Assembly: GCA_946183715.1 (NCBI GenBank)
Contig: CAMHDB010000036.1
Span: forward strand, 1-10,915
Length of the DNA: 10,915 nt
Direction: 5' to 3'
From: an uncultured Oscillibacter sp.
GTDB taxonomy: Bacteria > Bacillota > Clostridia > Oscillospirales > Oscillospiraceae
A program made the translations under genes and the position numbers. The first letter of the stretch is position 1; every line of letters starts with the position of its first letter. This document shows, piece after piece, positions 1 through 7,055 of this stretch. The notes under the pieces are model-generated. The model worked only from the letters and a program-made list of their open reading frames with translations, was not told where the DNA came from and made no database searches.

Positions 1-1761
1 CCCCCGAACGCCGCCGACGCCGTCAGCTACGTCGCCTTCCGCGAATTGATGTCCGGCTTCGAGGACGGGCTGTTCCACCCCGACAACTACCTCAGCACCG
101 CGCAGGCCCTCCGTATCTTACGCCGTATCGCCGCGCGGACGGAACTCGACCCCGGCCCCGATTCCGCGTCCGATGTCGACTGGGGCACCGCCGTCGACCT
201 GTTCTACATGGAAGAAGACAATTTCCGGATGAACTTCCGGCCTAAAAACTCGCAAGTCCTCGTAGAGTACCCCGACGGCACACAGGAACTTGTCGAATAT
301 CAGGAAGTCCCCGACGGCGCGCAAGTCCTCGACGACAATTTCCCCCTCTACGGCAAAGGCGTCGCCGTGCAACCCGAGACGCCCGTCACCCGCGCACAAC
401 TCGCCTTACTCCTCTACCGCTTCGCCACCTTCGCCGGGTACGACCTCTCCTGTACGGGCGACCTCTCCCTCCGCCCCGACGGCGCAAGCGTCCCCGACTA
501 CGCCAAAATCCCCTACTCGTGGGCAATGGAGCACGATATTTTCCGTACCATTGTCGTCGATAACCTCTGTCCCAGACTTCCGGTCTCCCGGGCGCAGGCC
601 GCGCTCATCTTTACGGCCCTCCTCGCCGACGGCGTAGGCGAACCCGTCGCCGTGCAGATTACCGACGCCGCCCGCAACCCCTTCTTCGTCAGCAAGGCCC
701 GCGACTACCACGACGCCATACAGGGCGCTGTCGACGCCGCCGGGCAACGCTACGGCGCGACCGGGCTACAAGTCGCCGTCATCGAGCGCGGACACCTCAC
801 CGATACCTTCGCCTACGGCTGGGCTACCAAGGGGGAAGACCGTATGACGCCAACCCACAAAATGCGTATCGCGTCTATTTCCAAGATTCTCGTCGGGATG
901 GCCGCCGCCCGTATGCGGCAGGACGGGCTTGTGGACTACTCCGCGCCCCTCGGAATCTACTGGGACGCTTCGTTCGTCAACCCCGCCCACCCCGATTCGC
1001 CCGTCACGCTCAAAACCCTCCTTACGCATACTTCCTCCCTCGCCGACGGCGGCCTTACCGCCAGTTCCGTGCGCTACCGCCTCAGTACGGGCCGCGGCTA
1101 TACCTCCGCCGTCCCCGGCTCCCTCGACAACTGGGAGTACAGCAACTTCGGCTTCGGCGTCCTCGGCATGACCCTCGAACGCGTCGGCAACCGTACTTTA
1201 GACCAGTTACTCAACCGCTACTTCTTCAATATCATGGACATCGACGCCAGTTTCTACGCCGGGGACCTTTACGACAGTTCCAAACTCGTCACGCTCTACA
1301 GCGGCGGCTCCGTCAGGCTCTCCCTGTCCGCACAGCGTCAGCGCCACGCCCCCGACAGTCCCGGAAGTGACGGCTCCGTATTCGCCGGAGGCCTCGTCAT
1401 CAGCGTACAAGACCTCGGCAAAGTCGCGGCGCTGCTCGCTAACGATGGCTCCTATGAGGGCTTACAGCTCCTTAGCCCGGAATCCGTGCGCGTCATGGAG
1501 ACCTACGACGACCAGCGCGTGTCCGACGGCTTCTATCAGGCCATGCCCATCCGCTACCGCGCCGACGCCTACGGCAGAGAGGGCATTTACTACCACACCG
1601 GCAGCGCCTACGGCGTCTTCAACGGCTTCTCCTACGACCCGCAAACCGGAGACGGCGTAGTCGTGCTAAGCGTCGGGGCCAGCGGCGCGCGCGACTCCAA
1701 CGGCAATTACGCCGTCTGCGGCGCCGTCTTCGATTCCGTCTACCGCACCATTCAACAGTGA
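1..1761 (+). CDS. SLH-anchored serine hydrolase (beta-lactamase/PBP-like), 5' partial
   Basis: The reading frame is open from base 1, so the start codon, any signal peptide and possibly more SLH sequence lie upstream. The 586 visible residues begin inside an SLH repeat (about 1-45, with GFEDGLFHPDN). A second repeat spans about 58-145 and a third about 165-215. SLH repeats bind secondary cell-wall polymer and hold proteins on the surface of Gram-positive cells. From about residue 230 a beta-lactamase-family (PF00144, class C/DD-peptidase-like) domain follows, with all three catalytic motifs: SISK at 292-295 (nucleophile Ser292, Lys295), YSN at 380-382 and HTG at 532-534. It should be an active surface serine hydrolase; whether it acts on peptidoglycan, D-amino-acid peptides, esters or beta-lactams cannot be told. 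The repeats carry STAQ, TRAQ and SRAQ instead of the usual TRAE, and repeat 2 is longer than normal. It converges on the diguanylate cyclase gene. Confidence 0.9.
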   Translation, partial: PPNAADAVSYVAFRELMSGFEDGLFHPDNYLSTAQALRILRRIAARTELDPGPDSASDVDWGTAVDLFYMEEDNFRMNFRPKNSQVLVEYPDGTQELVEYQEVPDGAQVLDDNFPLYGKGVAVQPETPVTRAQLALLLYRFATFAGYDLSCTGDLSLRPDGASVPDYAKIPYSWAMEHDIFRTIVVDNLCPRLPVSRAQAALIFTALLADGVGEPVAVQITDAARNPFFVSKARDYHDAIQGAVDAAGQRYGATGLQVAVIERGHLTDTFAYGWATKGEDRMTPTHKMRIASISKILVGMAAARMRQDGLVDYSAPLGIYWDASFVNPAHPDSPVTLKTLLTHTSSLADGGLTASSVRYRLSTGRGYTSAVPGSLDNWEYSNFGFGVLGMTLERVGNRTLDQLLNRYFFNIMDIDASFYAGDLYDSSKLVTLYSGGSVRLSLSAQRQRHAPDSPGSDGSVFAGGLVISVQDLGKVAALLANDGSYEGLQLLSPESVRVMETYDDQRVSDGFYQAMPIRYRADAYGREGIYYHTGSAYGVFNGFSYDPQTGDGVVVLSVGASGARDSNGNYAVCGAVFDSVYRTIQQ

Positions 1762-1782
1762 CAACGCCCCGCGACGTAACAA

Positions 1783-1813
1783 AAGCCCTCCCCGTTTGAA
1801 TTGGGGAGGGCTT
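1783..1813. terminator. Bidirectional rho-independent terminator between convergent genes
   Basis: A perfect 11-bp stem (AAGCCCTCCCC at 1783-1793 paired with 1803-1813) encloses a 9-nt loop. It lies between the stop codon of the SLH hydrolase (1761) and that of the diguanylate cyclase (1818, minus strand). Read on the minus strand the stem is followed by TTTT; on the plus strand the tail is weaker (CGTATT). Its place between two convergent genes fits termination in both directions. Confidence 0.85.
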
Positions 1814-1817
1814 CGTA

Positions 1818-3548
1818 TTACGCCAGACGCCGCGACTTACTGCGCTTCTTGTCCGTGTACATTCTCTCGTCGGCGCGCTGTAAGACCGATTCCACGCTCA
1901 TGTCATGTTTCGGGTCGTAGACCGCGATACCCTTCGCAATGTGGATTTCTTCCCACGGCTCCCGCGCGTCCTCGTTTATCTGGTCGGCGTAGATGTCGAA
2001 GCGCTTCAAGAGGTCGTTGCGGGCCTCGTAGTCGTCCTTTTGCAGAATCACCGCGAACTCGTCGCCGCCCATCCGGAATACCGGACTGTGCGTGAATACC
2101 CGGCAAATCAGGTCACAGGCCGTCTTGAGATACAAGTCGCCCTTCTCGTGCCCGTAGTGGTCGTTGATTTTCTTCAGGTTGTTGCAGTCCAGCATGACAA
2201 GCGCGAATTTCGCGTTGTGCGACATCCGGATGGTATCGTTCAGCATACGCGCCGAGACGTTGTAGGCGCCCTTGTTCTTGACGCCCGTCAAGGCGTCCTG
2301 ATACGCGCGGCTGTTCAGGTCGTTGATGTAAATCCGGAGATGTTCCACCAGTTGTTCAAAGGCCCCGGTCAGAATCCCCACTTCGTCGTCGCCGTGGTAC
2401 GTCAGGTTTACATGGTAGTCGCCCTCGGCGATGTGCCGCGAGGCCGTCGTCAGGCGGTGCAGGGGCTCCGTGATATGCGTCGTGACGATAGTCATCAGCA
2501 CGCCGAAAAACATCATAAACAGAGCGGTGGCTATAATAATGCGGTAGATAAGCGTCATTGTAGAGGCGCGGATTTCCGATTCCGGCGCGACGACTATCAG
2601 GCGCATTTCGTTCGACAGCGTGCTGAAATACATCTGCTTCATGATTCCGTGGTAAGTGTACCGGATGGGATTTGCGCCGCTTTCCTTGGCCGCGCCGAAC
2701 CGCGACAAAACGTCGGTCAGTTCCAGCCCGTCCCCGGCGATACTATCCCCGGGCGACAGTTCCGGATGGTAGACGACATTCCCGCCCTCGTCGGCGAGAA
2801 TAATGTAGCCGCTGTCCAGAATGCGGACGCTGTTAATCTGGTTGACGAGCGTGTCGTAGTCGATATCCATGCCCACGACGCCGACGAACGTCCCAGCCTT
2901 GTAAATGGGCGTGACGTAGGAGACCATTCTCACGCCGAGGTTGTCATTCTGGTAGGGGCCAATCCACGAGGGCCGCCCGCGCTGGATGGGGATGTAGTAC
3001 CATCCGACATGCTCCACGTCGTCGGGGCTGTAGAGGAGCAGGTCTGTCATCGGAACCTCCGAAAACTGCGCCTGCCCGATTTGCGAATAGAGGAAGCCTT
3101 CCACGTCCCGGCTGACTTCCGGGTTGATACGGTAATAGTAGGTAATGACGCCGTGGGTGTGGTTCGCCACGCTCCGGAAGACCGTCCGGACGTTTTCGAC
3201 GTGCGTATTGAGGCGCGCGTCGAGCTGGCGCTGTCGTTCGGAGGCCCAGTCGCGGCCCGGGAGGCTGTCGCCCGACCCGGACGCGCCGATTACGCCCCCG
3301 TCCACGAGGGTCATGCTGTCGAGCGTCTCGCCTATGTAGCGCGTCACCATGTCCACGGACTGCTCCACGCTGTTGAGGTACTCGTCGAGCGACGCGCGGC
3401 AGTTGTCGCAAATCAGGTTCATCGTCTGGGCGGTGTAGCGCTCGCCCTGCGACCTGACCGCGAAAATGCCCATACTGCCTATCGACAACAGGCTTACCAG
3501 CAGGGCCGCGATGGTCAGGGCCGTCAGCTTTGTACGGATTGAGTGCAT
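1818..3548 (-). CDS. Membrane diguanylate cyclase: Cache sensor, HAMP, GGDEF
   Basis: This 576-residue protein should make c-di-GMP from two GTP in response to an outside signal. It has a first membrane helix at about 8-32, a large extracytoplasmic region of about 290 residues that reads like a double Cache sensor (for example GVVGMDIDYDTLVNQI and GYIILADEGGNVVYHP), a second helix at about 331-357, a HAMP linker to about 412, and a GGDEF domain from about 415 to the end. The signature is an intact GGDEF at 494-498, and the metal/substrate segment LDCNNLKKIND is present. The positions where an inhibitory RxxD I-site would sit read FTHS, so that product-inhibition site seems absent. The frame stays open upstream to an ATG at 3614, but that would overlap the preceding gene by 52 nt; the ATG at 3548 has GGAGG 7 nt upstream and begins directly before the helix. 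It is the second gene after the binding protein, 14 nt away, and is probably co-transcribed with it. Confidence 0.93.
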   Translation of the reverse strand: MHSIRTKLTALTIAALLVSLLSIGSMGIFAVRSQGERYTAQTMNLICDNCRASLDEYLNSVEQSVDMVTRYIGETLDSMTLVDGGVIGASGSGDSLPGRDWASERQRQLDARLNTHVENVRTVFRSVANHTHGVITYYYRINPEVSRDVEGFLYSQIGQAQFSEVPMTDLLLYSPDDVEHVGWYYIPIQRGRPSWIGPYQNDNLGVRMVSYVTPIYKAGTFVGVVGMDIDYDTLVNQINSVRILDSGYIILADEGGNVVYHPELSPGDSIAGDGLELTDVLSRFGAAKESGANPIRYTYHGIMKQMYFSTLSNEMRLIVVAPESEIRASTMTLIYRIIIATALFMMFFGVLMTIVTTHITEPLHRLTTASRHIAEGDYHVNLTYHGDDEVGILTGAFEQLVEHLRIYINDLNSRAYQDALTGVKNKGAYNVSARMLNDTIRMSHNAKFALVMLDCNNLKKINDHYGHEKGDLYLKTACDLICRVFTHSPVFRMGGDEFAVILQKDDYEARNDLLKRFDIYADQINEDAREPWEEIHIAKGIAVYDPKHDMSVESVLQRADERMYTDKKRSKSRRLA

Positions 3549-3555
3549 AGCCAAG

Positions 3556-3560
3556 CCTCC
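3556..3560 (-). promoter_or_regulatory. Ribosome binding site deciding the diguanylate cyclase start
   Basis: GGAGG on the minus strand sits 7 nt before the ATG at 3548 and just after the stop codon of the upstream binding-protein gene (3565-3563). This supports translation from 3548 and not from the in-frame ATG at 3614, which lies inside the upstream gene. Confidence 0.85.
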
Positions 3561-3562
3561 CG

Positions 3563-5194
3563 TCACTGCGTCACCGCGACATCGCGGTAACGGTTGCTCG
3601 ACCAGCCGTTCCACGAGACGCGGAAACCGTCCACACGGTCACTGACCACGAAAAAGTGCTGTTTCGAGAAGAGCGGCACCCACGCGGCGTCCTCCTGTAT
3701 AATCCGCCGCTCCAAGTCCTGATACTCTTCCAGCCGGCGCGCCGGGTCGACAATCGCCCGCGCGGCGCGTACCCGCTCCATGACGGCGCCGTCGGCGTAG
3801 CACAGGCTCCGGGAGAACGTGTTCTCCGCCGTGCCGAAGAACGTATAAATAAAGTTGTCGGGGTCGTCGAAGTCCGCCGACCATGTGCTGGCGTAGCAGG
3901 ACAATTCCCCGTTCCTGCGCTTGGTCATGAACTCCGACTCCGGCACTTCCAGCAACAGGGGCCGGACGCCGACTTCCTGCCACATGGCCGCCGCAAGCCG
4001 CAAGAGTTCCTTTGTGCTGTCGGTACTCTCGGCGGGGTAGCTGATATGCAGGCTGAATCCGTTGGGGTATCCGGCCTCCTCCAAGAGAGCGCGCGCCTCC
4101 GCCGGGGCGTAGGGAATCGCCGGGAGATTCGGGTTGAAGCCAATCAGGCCGCGCGGGAAGATTCCGTTTTCGAGGGCCCCGCGCCCGCCGTATACCGCGT
4201 CGAGCAGAATCTGACGGTTCAGCGACAGTTGCAGCGCCCGCCGGATTCGCGCGTCGTTCAGCGGTTCGATACTCTCATTCAGGGCAATGTAGGTAATCCC
4301 CACGCGCGGCCCGTGGCAGAGGTGGTCCTGATAGATGTCGCCGTGTACGAAGAACTCCGCCTCCGTGCCCATGGTGTCAAGGTCGAGAATATCGAGTTCT
4401 CCCTTTTCAAACATCAGCCTCTGGGCCTCCGAGTCGGACACGAGCTGGATGTCAAGGCCCGCACAGCGCGGCGGGCCCGACCAACAAGTTTCGTTCGCCG
4501 TCAGGAGCATTCGTATTCCCGGCGTCCACTCCCGAAAAATAAACGGCCCCGTGCCAATCGTCGCCTCCGGAACTTTGCCGAACAAGTCCCCGGCGGCGGT
4601 CGTGCTCTCCTCGTCGAGAATCGACGCCCCCGGCGTCGACAGGCACGCCAGAAACGCCGCGTAAGGTTCCGCCAGCGTAAAGGTGAAATCGTAGTCGCCC
4701 TCCTCGCTGAAACCTTCCAGAGAAGTCGCGCGCCCCTCCATGAGCTCCCGCGCGCCCAGAATCGAGGTTGCGATGTCCTGATTGCACGCCTGCGGGTGCG
4801 TCAGTAGTCGCCGGAACGTGAAACCCACATCGGACGCCGTCAGCGGCGAGCCGTCGCTGAACGTCACGCCCTCCCGCAGGTGGAACGAGTAGCGCAGGCC
4901 GTCCGGCGAGACCGTCCACCACTCCGCAAGCGACGGCACGATTTCGCTTCTCCCGCTCTCCGGGTCGGAGCCAACTTCTACCAGCCTGTCGAATATGTTC
5001 AGCGGCACGGTGTAGTATTCCGAGGTGCATTGCGGGTCTACGGTGTCGGGCGTGTCGTCCACGAAGCGCAGGTAACTGCCCTCACTGTATCCCGTCGCGC
5101 GCTCCACGCTCTTCCGCGCCGGCGTCGCCGCGCAGGATGTAAGCAGCAGGAGTACGATAAAAACAGTTAAATTTTGCATTCTTTTCCAATACAT
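3563..5194 (-). CDS. Peptide-type ABC transporter substrate-binding lipoprotein (SBP_bac_5)
   Basis: A 543-residue extracytoplasmic solute-binding protein of the oligopeptide/dipeptide/nickel class (family SBP_bac_5). The N-terminus has basic residues, a hydrophobic stretch (9-18) and a lipobox LTSC with the lipidated Cys at 21, so it should be anchored to the outer face of the membrane. Family landmarks run in order: DRLVE, the signature block around LAEWWTVSPDGLRYSFHLR with VTFSDGSPLTASDV, then GTGPFIFREW, RIRRALQLSLNRQ, and a late WSADFDDPDNFIYTFF. The length is typical and no break is seen. The start at 5194 has GGAGG 8 nt upstream; a second in-frame ATG (5179) is less well placed. The only gene behind it is the diguanylate cyclase, 14 nt away; no permease or ATPase genes are present. 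It may therefore feed a sensor, or serve a transporter coded elsewhere. The ligand is not predictable, though peptides are the usual class. Confidence 0.93.
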   Translation of the reverse strand: MYWKRMQNLTVFIVLLLLTSCAATPARKSVERATGYSEGSYLRFVDDTPDTVDPQCTSEYYTVPLNIFDRLVEVGSDPESGRSEIVPSLAEWWTVSPDGLRYSFHLREGVTFSDGSPLTASDVGFTFRRLLTHPQACNQDIATSILGARELMEGRATSLEGFSEEGDYDFTFTLAEPYAAFLACLSTPGASILDEESTTAAGDLFGKVPEATIGTGPFIFREWTPGIRMLLTANETCWSGPPRCAGLDIQLVSDSEAQRLMFEKGELDILDLDTMGTEAEFFVHGDIYQDHLCHGPRVGITYIALNESIEPLNDARIRRALQLSLNRQILLDAVYGGRGALENGIFPRGLIGFNPNLPAIPYAPAEARALLEEAGYPNGFSLHISYPAESTDSTKELLRLAAAMWQEVGVRPLLLEVPESEFMTKRRNGELSCYASTWSADFDDPDNFIYTFFGTAENTFSRSLCYADGAVMERVRAARAIVDPARRLEEYQDLERRIIQEDAAWVPLFSKQHFFVVSDRVDGFRVSWNGWSSNRYRDVAVTQ

Positions 5195-5269
5195 TCAATC
5201 AACCTCCCTTTGGTGCCGTGAAAACGGAAGATTTAGAAACCATTTTCAGGAAAACCGCACATTTTTCTT

Positions 5270-5278
5270 ATTATAGCA
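5270..5278 (-). promoter_or_regulatory. Extended -10 promoter for the binding protein/diguanylate cyclase unit
   Basis: The minus strand reads TGCTATAAT, an extended -10 element (TGn plus a perfect TATAAT). No good -35 box is seen at 16-18 nt upstream (CTGAAA is the nearest), which is common for extended -10 promoters. It predicts a leader of about 65-70 nt before the ATG at 5194. Confidence 0.7.
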
Positions 5279-5334
5279 TAAACAGTCCCGGTTTTCAGTA
5301 AAATTAAGATGAAATTTTGGTTACAAATTTTCCG

Positions 5335-5358
5335 GTGCCCGTCAGGGCACTTTTCCTT
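5335..5358 (+). terminator. Terminator-like hairpin upstream of smpB
   Basis: GTGCCC, a GTCA loop and GGGCAC make a perfect 6-bp stem, followed on the plus strand by TTTTCCTT. No plus-strand gene ends just before it, so it may stop antisense transcription leaving the binding-protein gene, or end a small RNA whose promoter I cannot identify. It could also be a protein site upstream of the divergent promoters. Confidence 0.4.
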
Positions 5359-5460
5359 AATTGTAGCCGCCTCCAAAAGGAAAGTCAATCGTGCGATTAT
5401 CAGAACTTTTCGGTAGTTTTCTAGGATATTTTGTATGCGACAACTTTCTCGCGGCGGAGA

Positions 5461-5489
5461 TTGCAACCGCGCCCGGTTTGTGGTATACT
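5461..5489 (+). promoter_or_regulatory. smpB promoter
   Basis: TTGCAA at 5461-5466, a 17-nt spacer and TATACT at 5484-5489, preceded by TGG (extended -10). Transcription would begin near 5496, right at the ribosome site, so the in-frame ATG at 5435 would not be in this transcript. The leader would be only about 15-20 nt. Confidence 0.75.
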
Positions 5490-5498
5490 TTTCCGGAA

Positions 5499-5504
5499 AG
5501 GAGG
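5499..5504 (+). promoter_or_regulatory. Ribosome binding site before the apparent ACG start of smpB
   Basis: AGGAGG, with further Gs after it, lies exactly 8 nt before an in-frame ACG (5513-5515). No ATG, GTG or TTG occurs in frame between the promoter and the conserved start of the SmpB protein, so this site points to ACG as the initiator. Confidence 0.7.
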
Positions 5505-5512
5505 GGGATAGT

Positions 5513-5977
5513 ACGGAAAAGAAAGGTATCAAGCAAGTCGCGCAGAACCGCAAGGCCCGCCACGATTACTTCGTCGAGGAGCGCTACGAGGCCGGAATCG
5601 CGCTCTCCGGCACGGAAGTCAAGTCCATTCGCGCCGGGACGCTCAACCTCAAGGATTCCTACTGCTCCGTCCGCGACGGGGAACTCTTCGTCCACGGCAT
5701 GCACATTTCGCCCTACGAGAAGGGCAATATCTTCAACAAAGACCCCGTGCGCGACAGACGCCTGCTCATGCACAAGCGCGAAATCCGGAAATTACACGCC
5801 CTCGTCCGCGAGGAGGGCTACACCCTCATTCCGCTGAGCGTCTACTTCAAAAACGCCCGCGTCAAGCTGGAAATCGGCCTCTGCCGGGGCAAGAAGAACT
5901 ACGACAAGCGCGCCACCATCGCCAAGCGCGACGCCGAGCGGGAAATCGACCGCCACCGTAAGGAGTGGAACCGCTGA
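5513..5977 (+). CDS. smpB: SsrA-binding protein SmpB (tmRNA partner)
   Basis: SmpB binds tmRNA and brings it to ribosomes stalled on broken messages (trans-translation). The N-terminal block KKGIKQVAQNRKARHDYF, then GTEVKSIRAGTLNLKDSYC, PYEKGN, RLLMHKREI, GLCRGKKNYDKR and the basic C-terminal tail are all family hallmarks, so the identity is firm. Family proteins usually start a few residues before KKGIK. Here the only codon in the right place is ACG at 5513, 8 nt after AGGAGG, giving 154 residues, the usual family size. The conventional in-frame alternative, ATG at 5435, adds 26 residues unlike SmpB and lies before the promoter; an in-frame GTG at 5480 lies inside the promoter. A real ACG start, a sequencing error for ATG, or an upstream start from another promoter all remain possible. 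The cyclophilin gene follows after 24 nt. No tmRNA gene is seen in the window. Confidence 0.93.
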   Translation, partial: TEKKGIKQVAQNRKARHDYFVEERYEAGIALSGTEVKSIRAGTLNLKDSYCSVRDGELFVHGMHISPYEKGNIFNKDPVRDRRLLMHKREIRKLHALVREEGYTLIPLSVYFKNARVKLEIGLCRGKKNYDKRATIAKRDAEREIDRHRKEWNR

Positions 5978-6001
5978 CACAGAGGGAAAGGAGTTTTCAC
6001 C

Positions 6002-6535
6002 ATGTCTGACACCAAAAACCCCATTGCCACCATTACCATGCAGGACGGGCAAATCATGCGCGCCGAACTCTACCCCGACAAGGCCCCGAACACCGTCCGG
6101 AACTTTATCTCCCTCGCCAACAGCGGCTTCTATGACGGCCTCATCTTCCACCGCTGTATACCGGGCTTCATGATTCAGGGCGGGTGTCCGAACGGCACCG
6201 GGACGGGCGGCCCCGGCTACGAAATCCGCGGGGAGTTCTCCGGCAACGGCTTCGCCGGGAACGATATCCGCCACGTAACCGGCGTGCTGTCGATGGCCCG
6301 CACGATGGACCCCGATTCCGCCGGGAGTCAGTTCTTCATCATGGTCGCCCCCGCCGAACACCTCGACGGGCAGTACGCCGCCTTCGGGCAGGTCATACAG
6401 GGCGCCGACGCCGCAATCGCCATTTCGCGCGTGCCGCGCAATATGATGGACGACAAGCCCAAAAAGCCCCAAACCATTCAAAGTATCCGCGTCGACACCT
6501 TCGGCGTAGACTATCCCGAACCCGAAAAGCGCTGA
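6002..6535 (+). CDS. Cyclophilin-type peptidyl-prolyl cis-trans isomerase
   Basis: A 177-residue single-domain cyclophilin that speeds cis-trans isomerisation of proline bonds during protein folding. It has no signal peptide or membrane helix, so it is probably cytoplasmic. Visible active-site residues match the family: FHRCIPGFMIQGG at 49-61 (Arg51, Phe56, Gln59), AGSQFFIM with Gln110 and Phe112, and the late block LDGQYAAFGQV. The C-terminal VDTFGVDYPEPEKR is a short tail. The start is supported by AAAGGAG 8 nt upstream. It lies 24 nt after smpB with no promoter or terminator between them, so the two are probably co-transcribed. Its last 25 nt overlap, tail to tail, a probable minus-strand gene. 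No terminator is visible directly after it, so transcription may run on towards the DUF5662 gene. Confidence 0.95.
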   Translation: MSDTKNPIATITMQDGQIMRAELYPDKAPNTVRNFISLANSGFYDGLIFHRCIPGFMIQGGCPNGTGTGGPGYEIRGEFSGNGFAGNDIRHVTGVLSMARTMDPDSAGSQFFIMVAPAEHLDGQYAAFGQVIQGADAAIAISRVPRNMMDDKPKKPQTIQSIRVDTFGVDYPEPEKR

Positions 6536-6999
6536 CACCACCGCCGCAAAAAGTACGCCGCGCCCCGTTGCGGTACGCAAGGCCCCCGCAACAGCCACAG
6601 TCCCAACAGCGGCAGAAAGTCCTCAAAGGGCGCGGGCAGTCCGGGAAGCGGTATCTCCTGCGGCTCTATGACCCCGCCCCCCGGCGCGGGTAACGCCCGC
6701 TGTACGCACAGTACGGGCTCCTCCAAACTCGAAAACGTCAGGCTGTCGCGGGGCGAAAGCCCGTAGGACGCCGCCCGCCCCGCCCGTACTCGCGGCAACG
6801 CCTCCGCCGTACAGCTCCCCGGTATCAGCAGTAAGCCGCACTCGATTTCCGCGCGCCGGAGTTTCCGACACCCGTCGGGCGTCAGGGCCAGCACGCCCCA
6901 CGACCGCCGCCGTACTCCCGTGCGCGTCCGTACCCGCCGCGCCCCCGGCGGCAACCACTCCGCCCACGCGCGCGGACAGCCGTATATTCCGCTCTCCAT
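6511..6999 (-). CDS. Probable protein of unknown function, antisense within the smpB block
   Basis: I do not recognise this 162-residue protein. It fills the 534-nt gap between the cyclophilin and the DUF5662 gene, where no plausible plus-strand gene is seen. The frame is free of the Arg/Pro-rich character of shadow frames here and has a protein-like mixture: a mid-section with SYGLSPRDSLTFSSLEEP, then CVQRALP, EPQEIPLP and a hydrophobic patch DFLPLLGLWLL near residues 130-140. I see no signal peptide or known catalytic motif. The ATG at 6999 follows a weak G-rich site (GGGGTGGTGG); the frame continues upstream to another ATG at 7080 that would overlap the start of the DUF5662 gene. Its 3' end overlaps the cyclophilin by 25 nt. 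No promoter or terminator of its own is clear. It may still be a chance open frame in GC-rich DNA. Confidence 0.55.
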   Translation of the reverse strand: MESGIYGCPRAWAEWLPPGARRVRTRTGVRRRSWGVLALTPDGCRKLRRAEIECGLLLIPGSCTAEALPRVRAGRAASYGLSPRDSLTFSSLEEPVLCVQRALPAPGGGVIEPQEIPLPGLPAPFEDFLPLLGLWLLRGPCVPQRGAAYFLRRWCQRFSGSG

Positions 7000-7055
7000 G
7001 CCACCACCCCGCCACAGGTTTCCCCGTTCCGCCGCCGCGTATGCGGGTTTCAGAG

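Larger units (their letters stand above)
5195..5512. other. Divergent intergenic regulatory region between binding protein and smpB
   Basis: This 318-nt AT-rich gap holds no convincing gene. From left to right it has the ribosome site and leader of the minus-strand binding-protein gene, its extended -10 promoter (5270-5278), a short hairpin followed by a T-rich run (5335-5358), an inverted repeat AATCG-TG-CGATT (5387-5398), an inverted repeat CGCGG/CCGCG flanking the smpB -35 box (5450-5454 and 5467-5471), the smpB promoter (5461-5489), and a palindrome TTTCCGGAAA (5490-5499) at the expected transcription start. The gap is noticeably AT-richer than the flanking genes. Confidence 0.7.

Noticed and set aside
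1905..3542. 545-residue plus-strand open frame opposite the diguanylate cyclase
   Set aside because: It is a shadow frame: the real gene avoids TTA, CTA and TCA codons, leaving its complement free of stops. The shadow protein shows no domain, while the minus strand has Cache, HAMP and GGDEF.
3549..3614. Longer diguanylate cyclase start at 3614
   Set aside because: It would overlap the binding-protein gene by 52 nt and add a non-membrane stretch before the helix; GGAGG is placed for the ATG at 3548.
5195..5460. Possible tmRNA (ssrA) or riboswitch near smpB
   Set aside because: No tRNA-like ends or tag-peptide frame are visible, and the gap is too short for a full tmRNA; no known riboswitch core was recognised.
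5435..5512. N-terminal extension of SmpB from the ATG at 5435
   Set aside because: It has a weak AGGA 8 nt upstream, but it lies before the best promoter, is unlike SmpB N-termini and would make the protein longer than the family. It is kept only as an alternative start.
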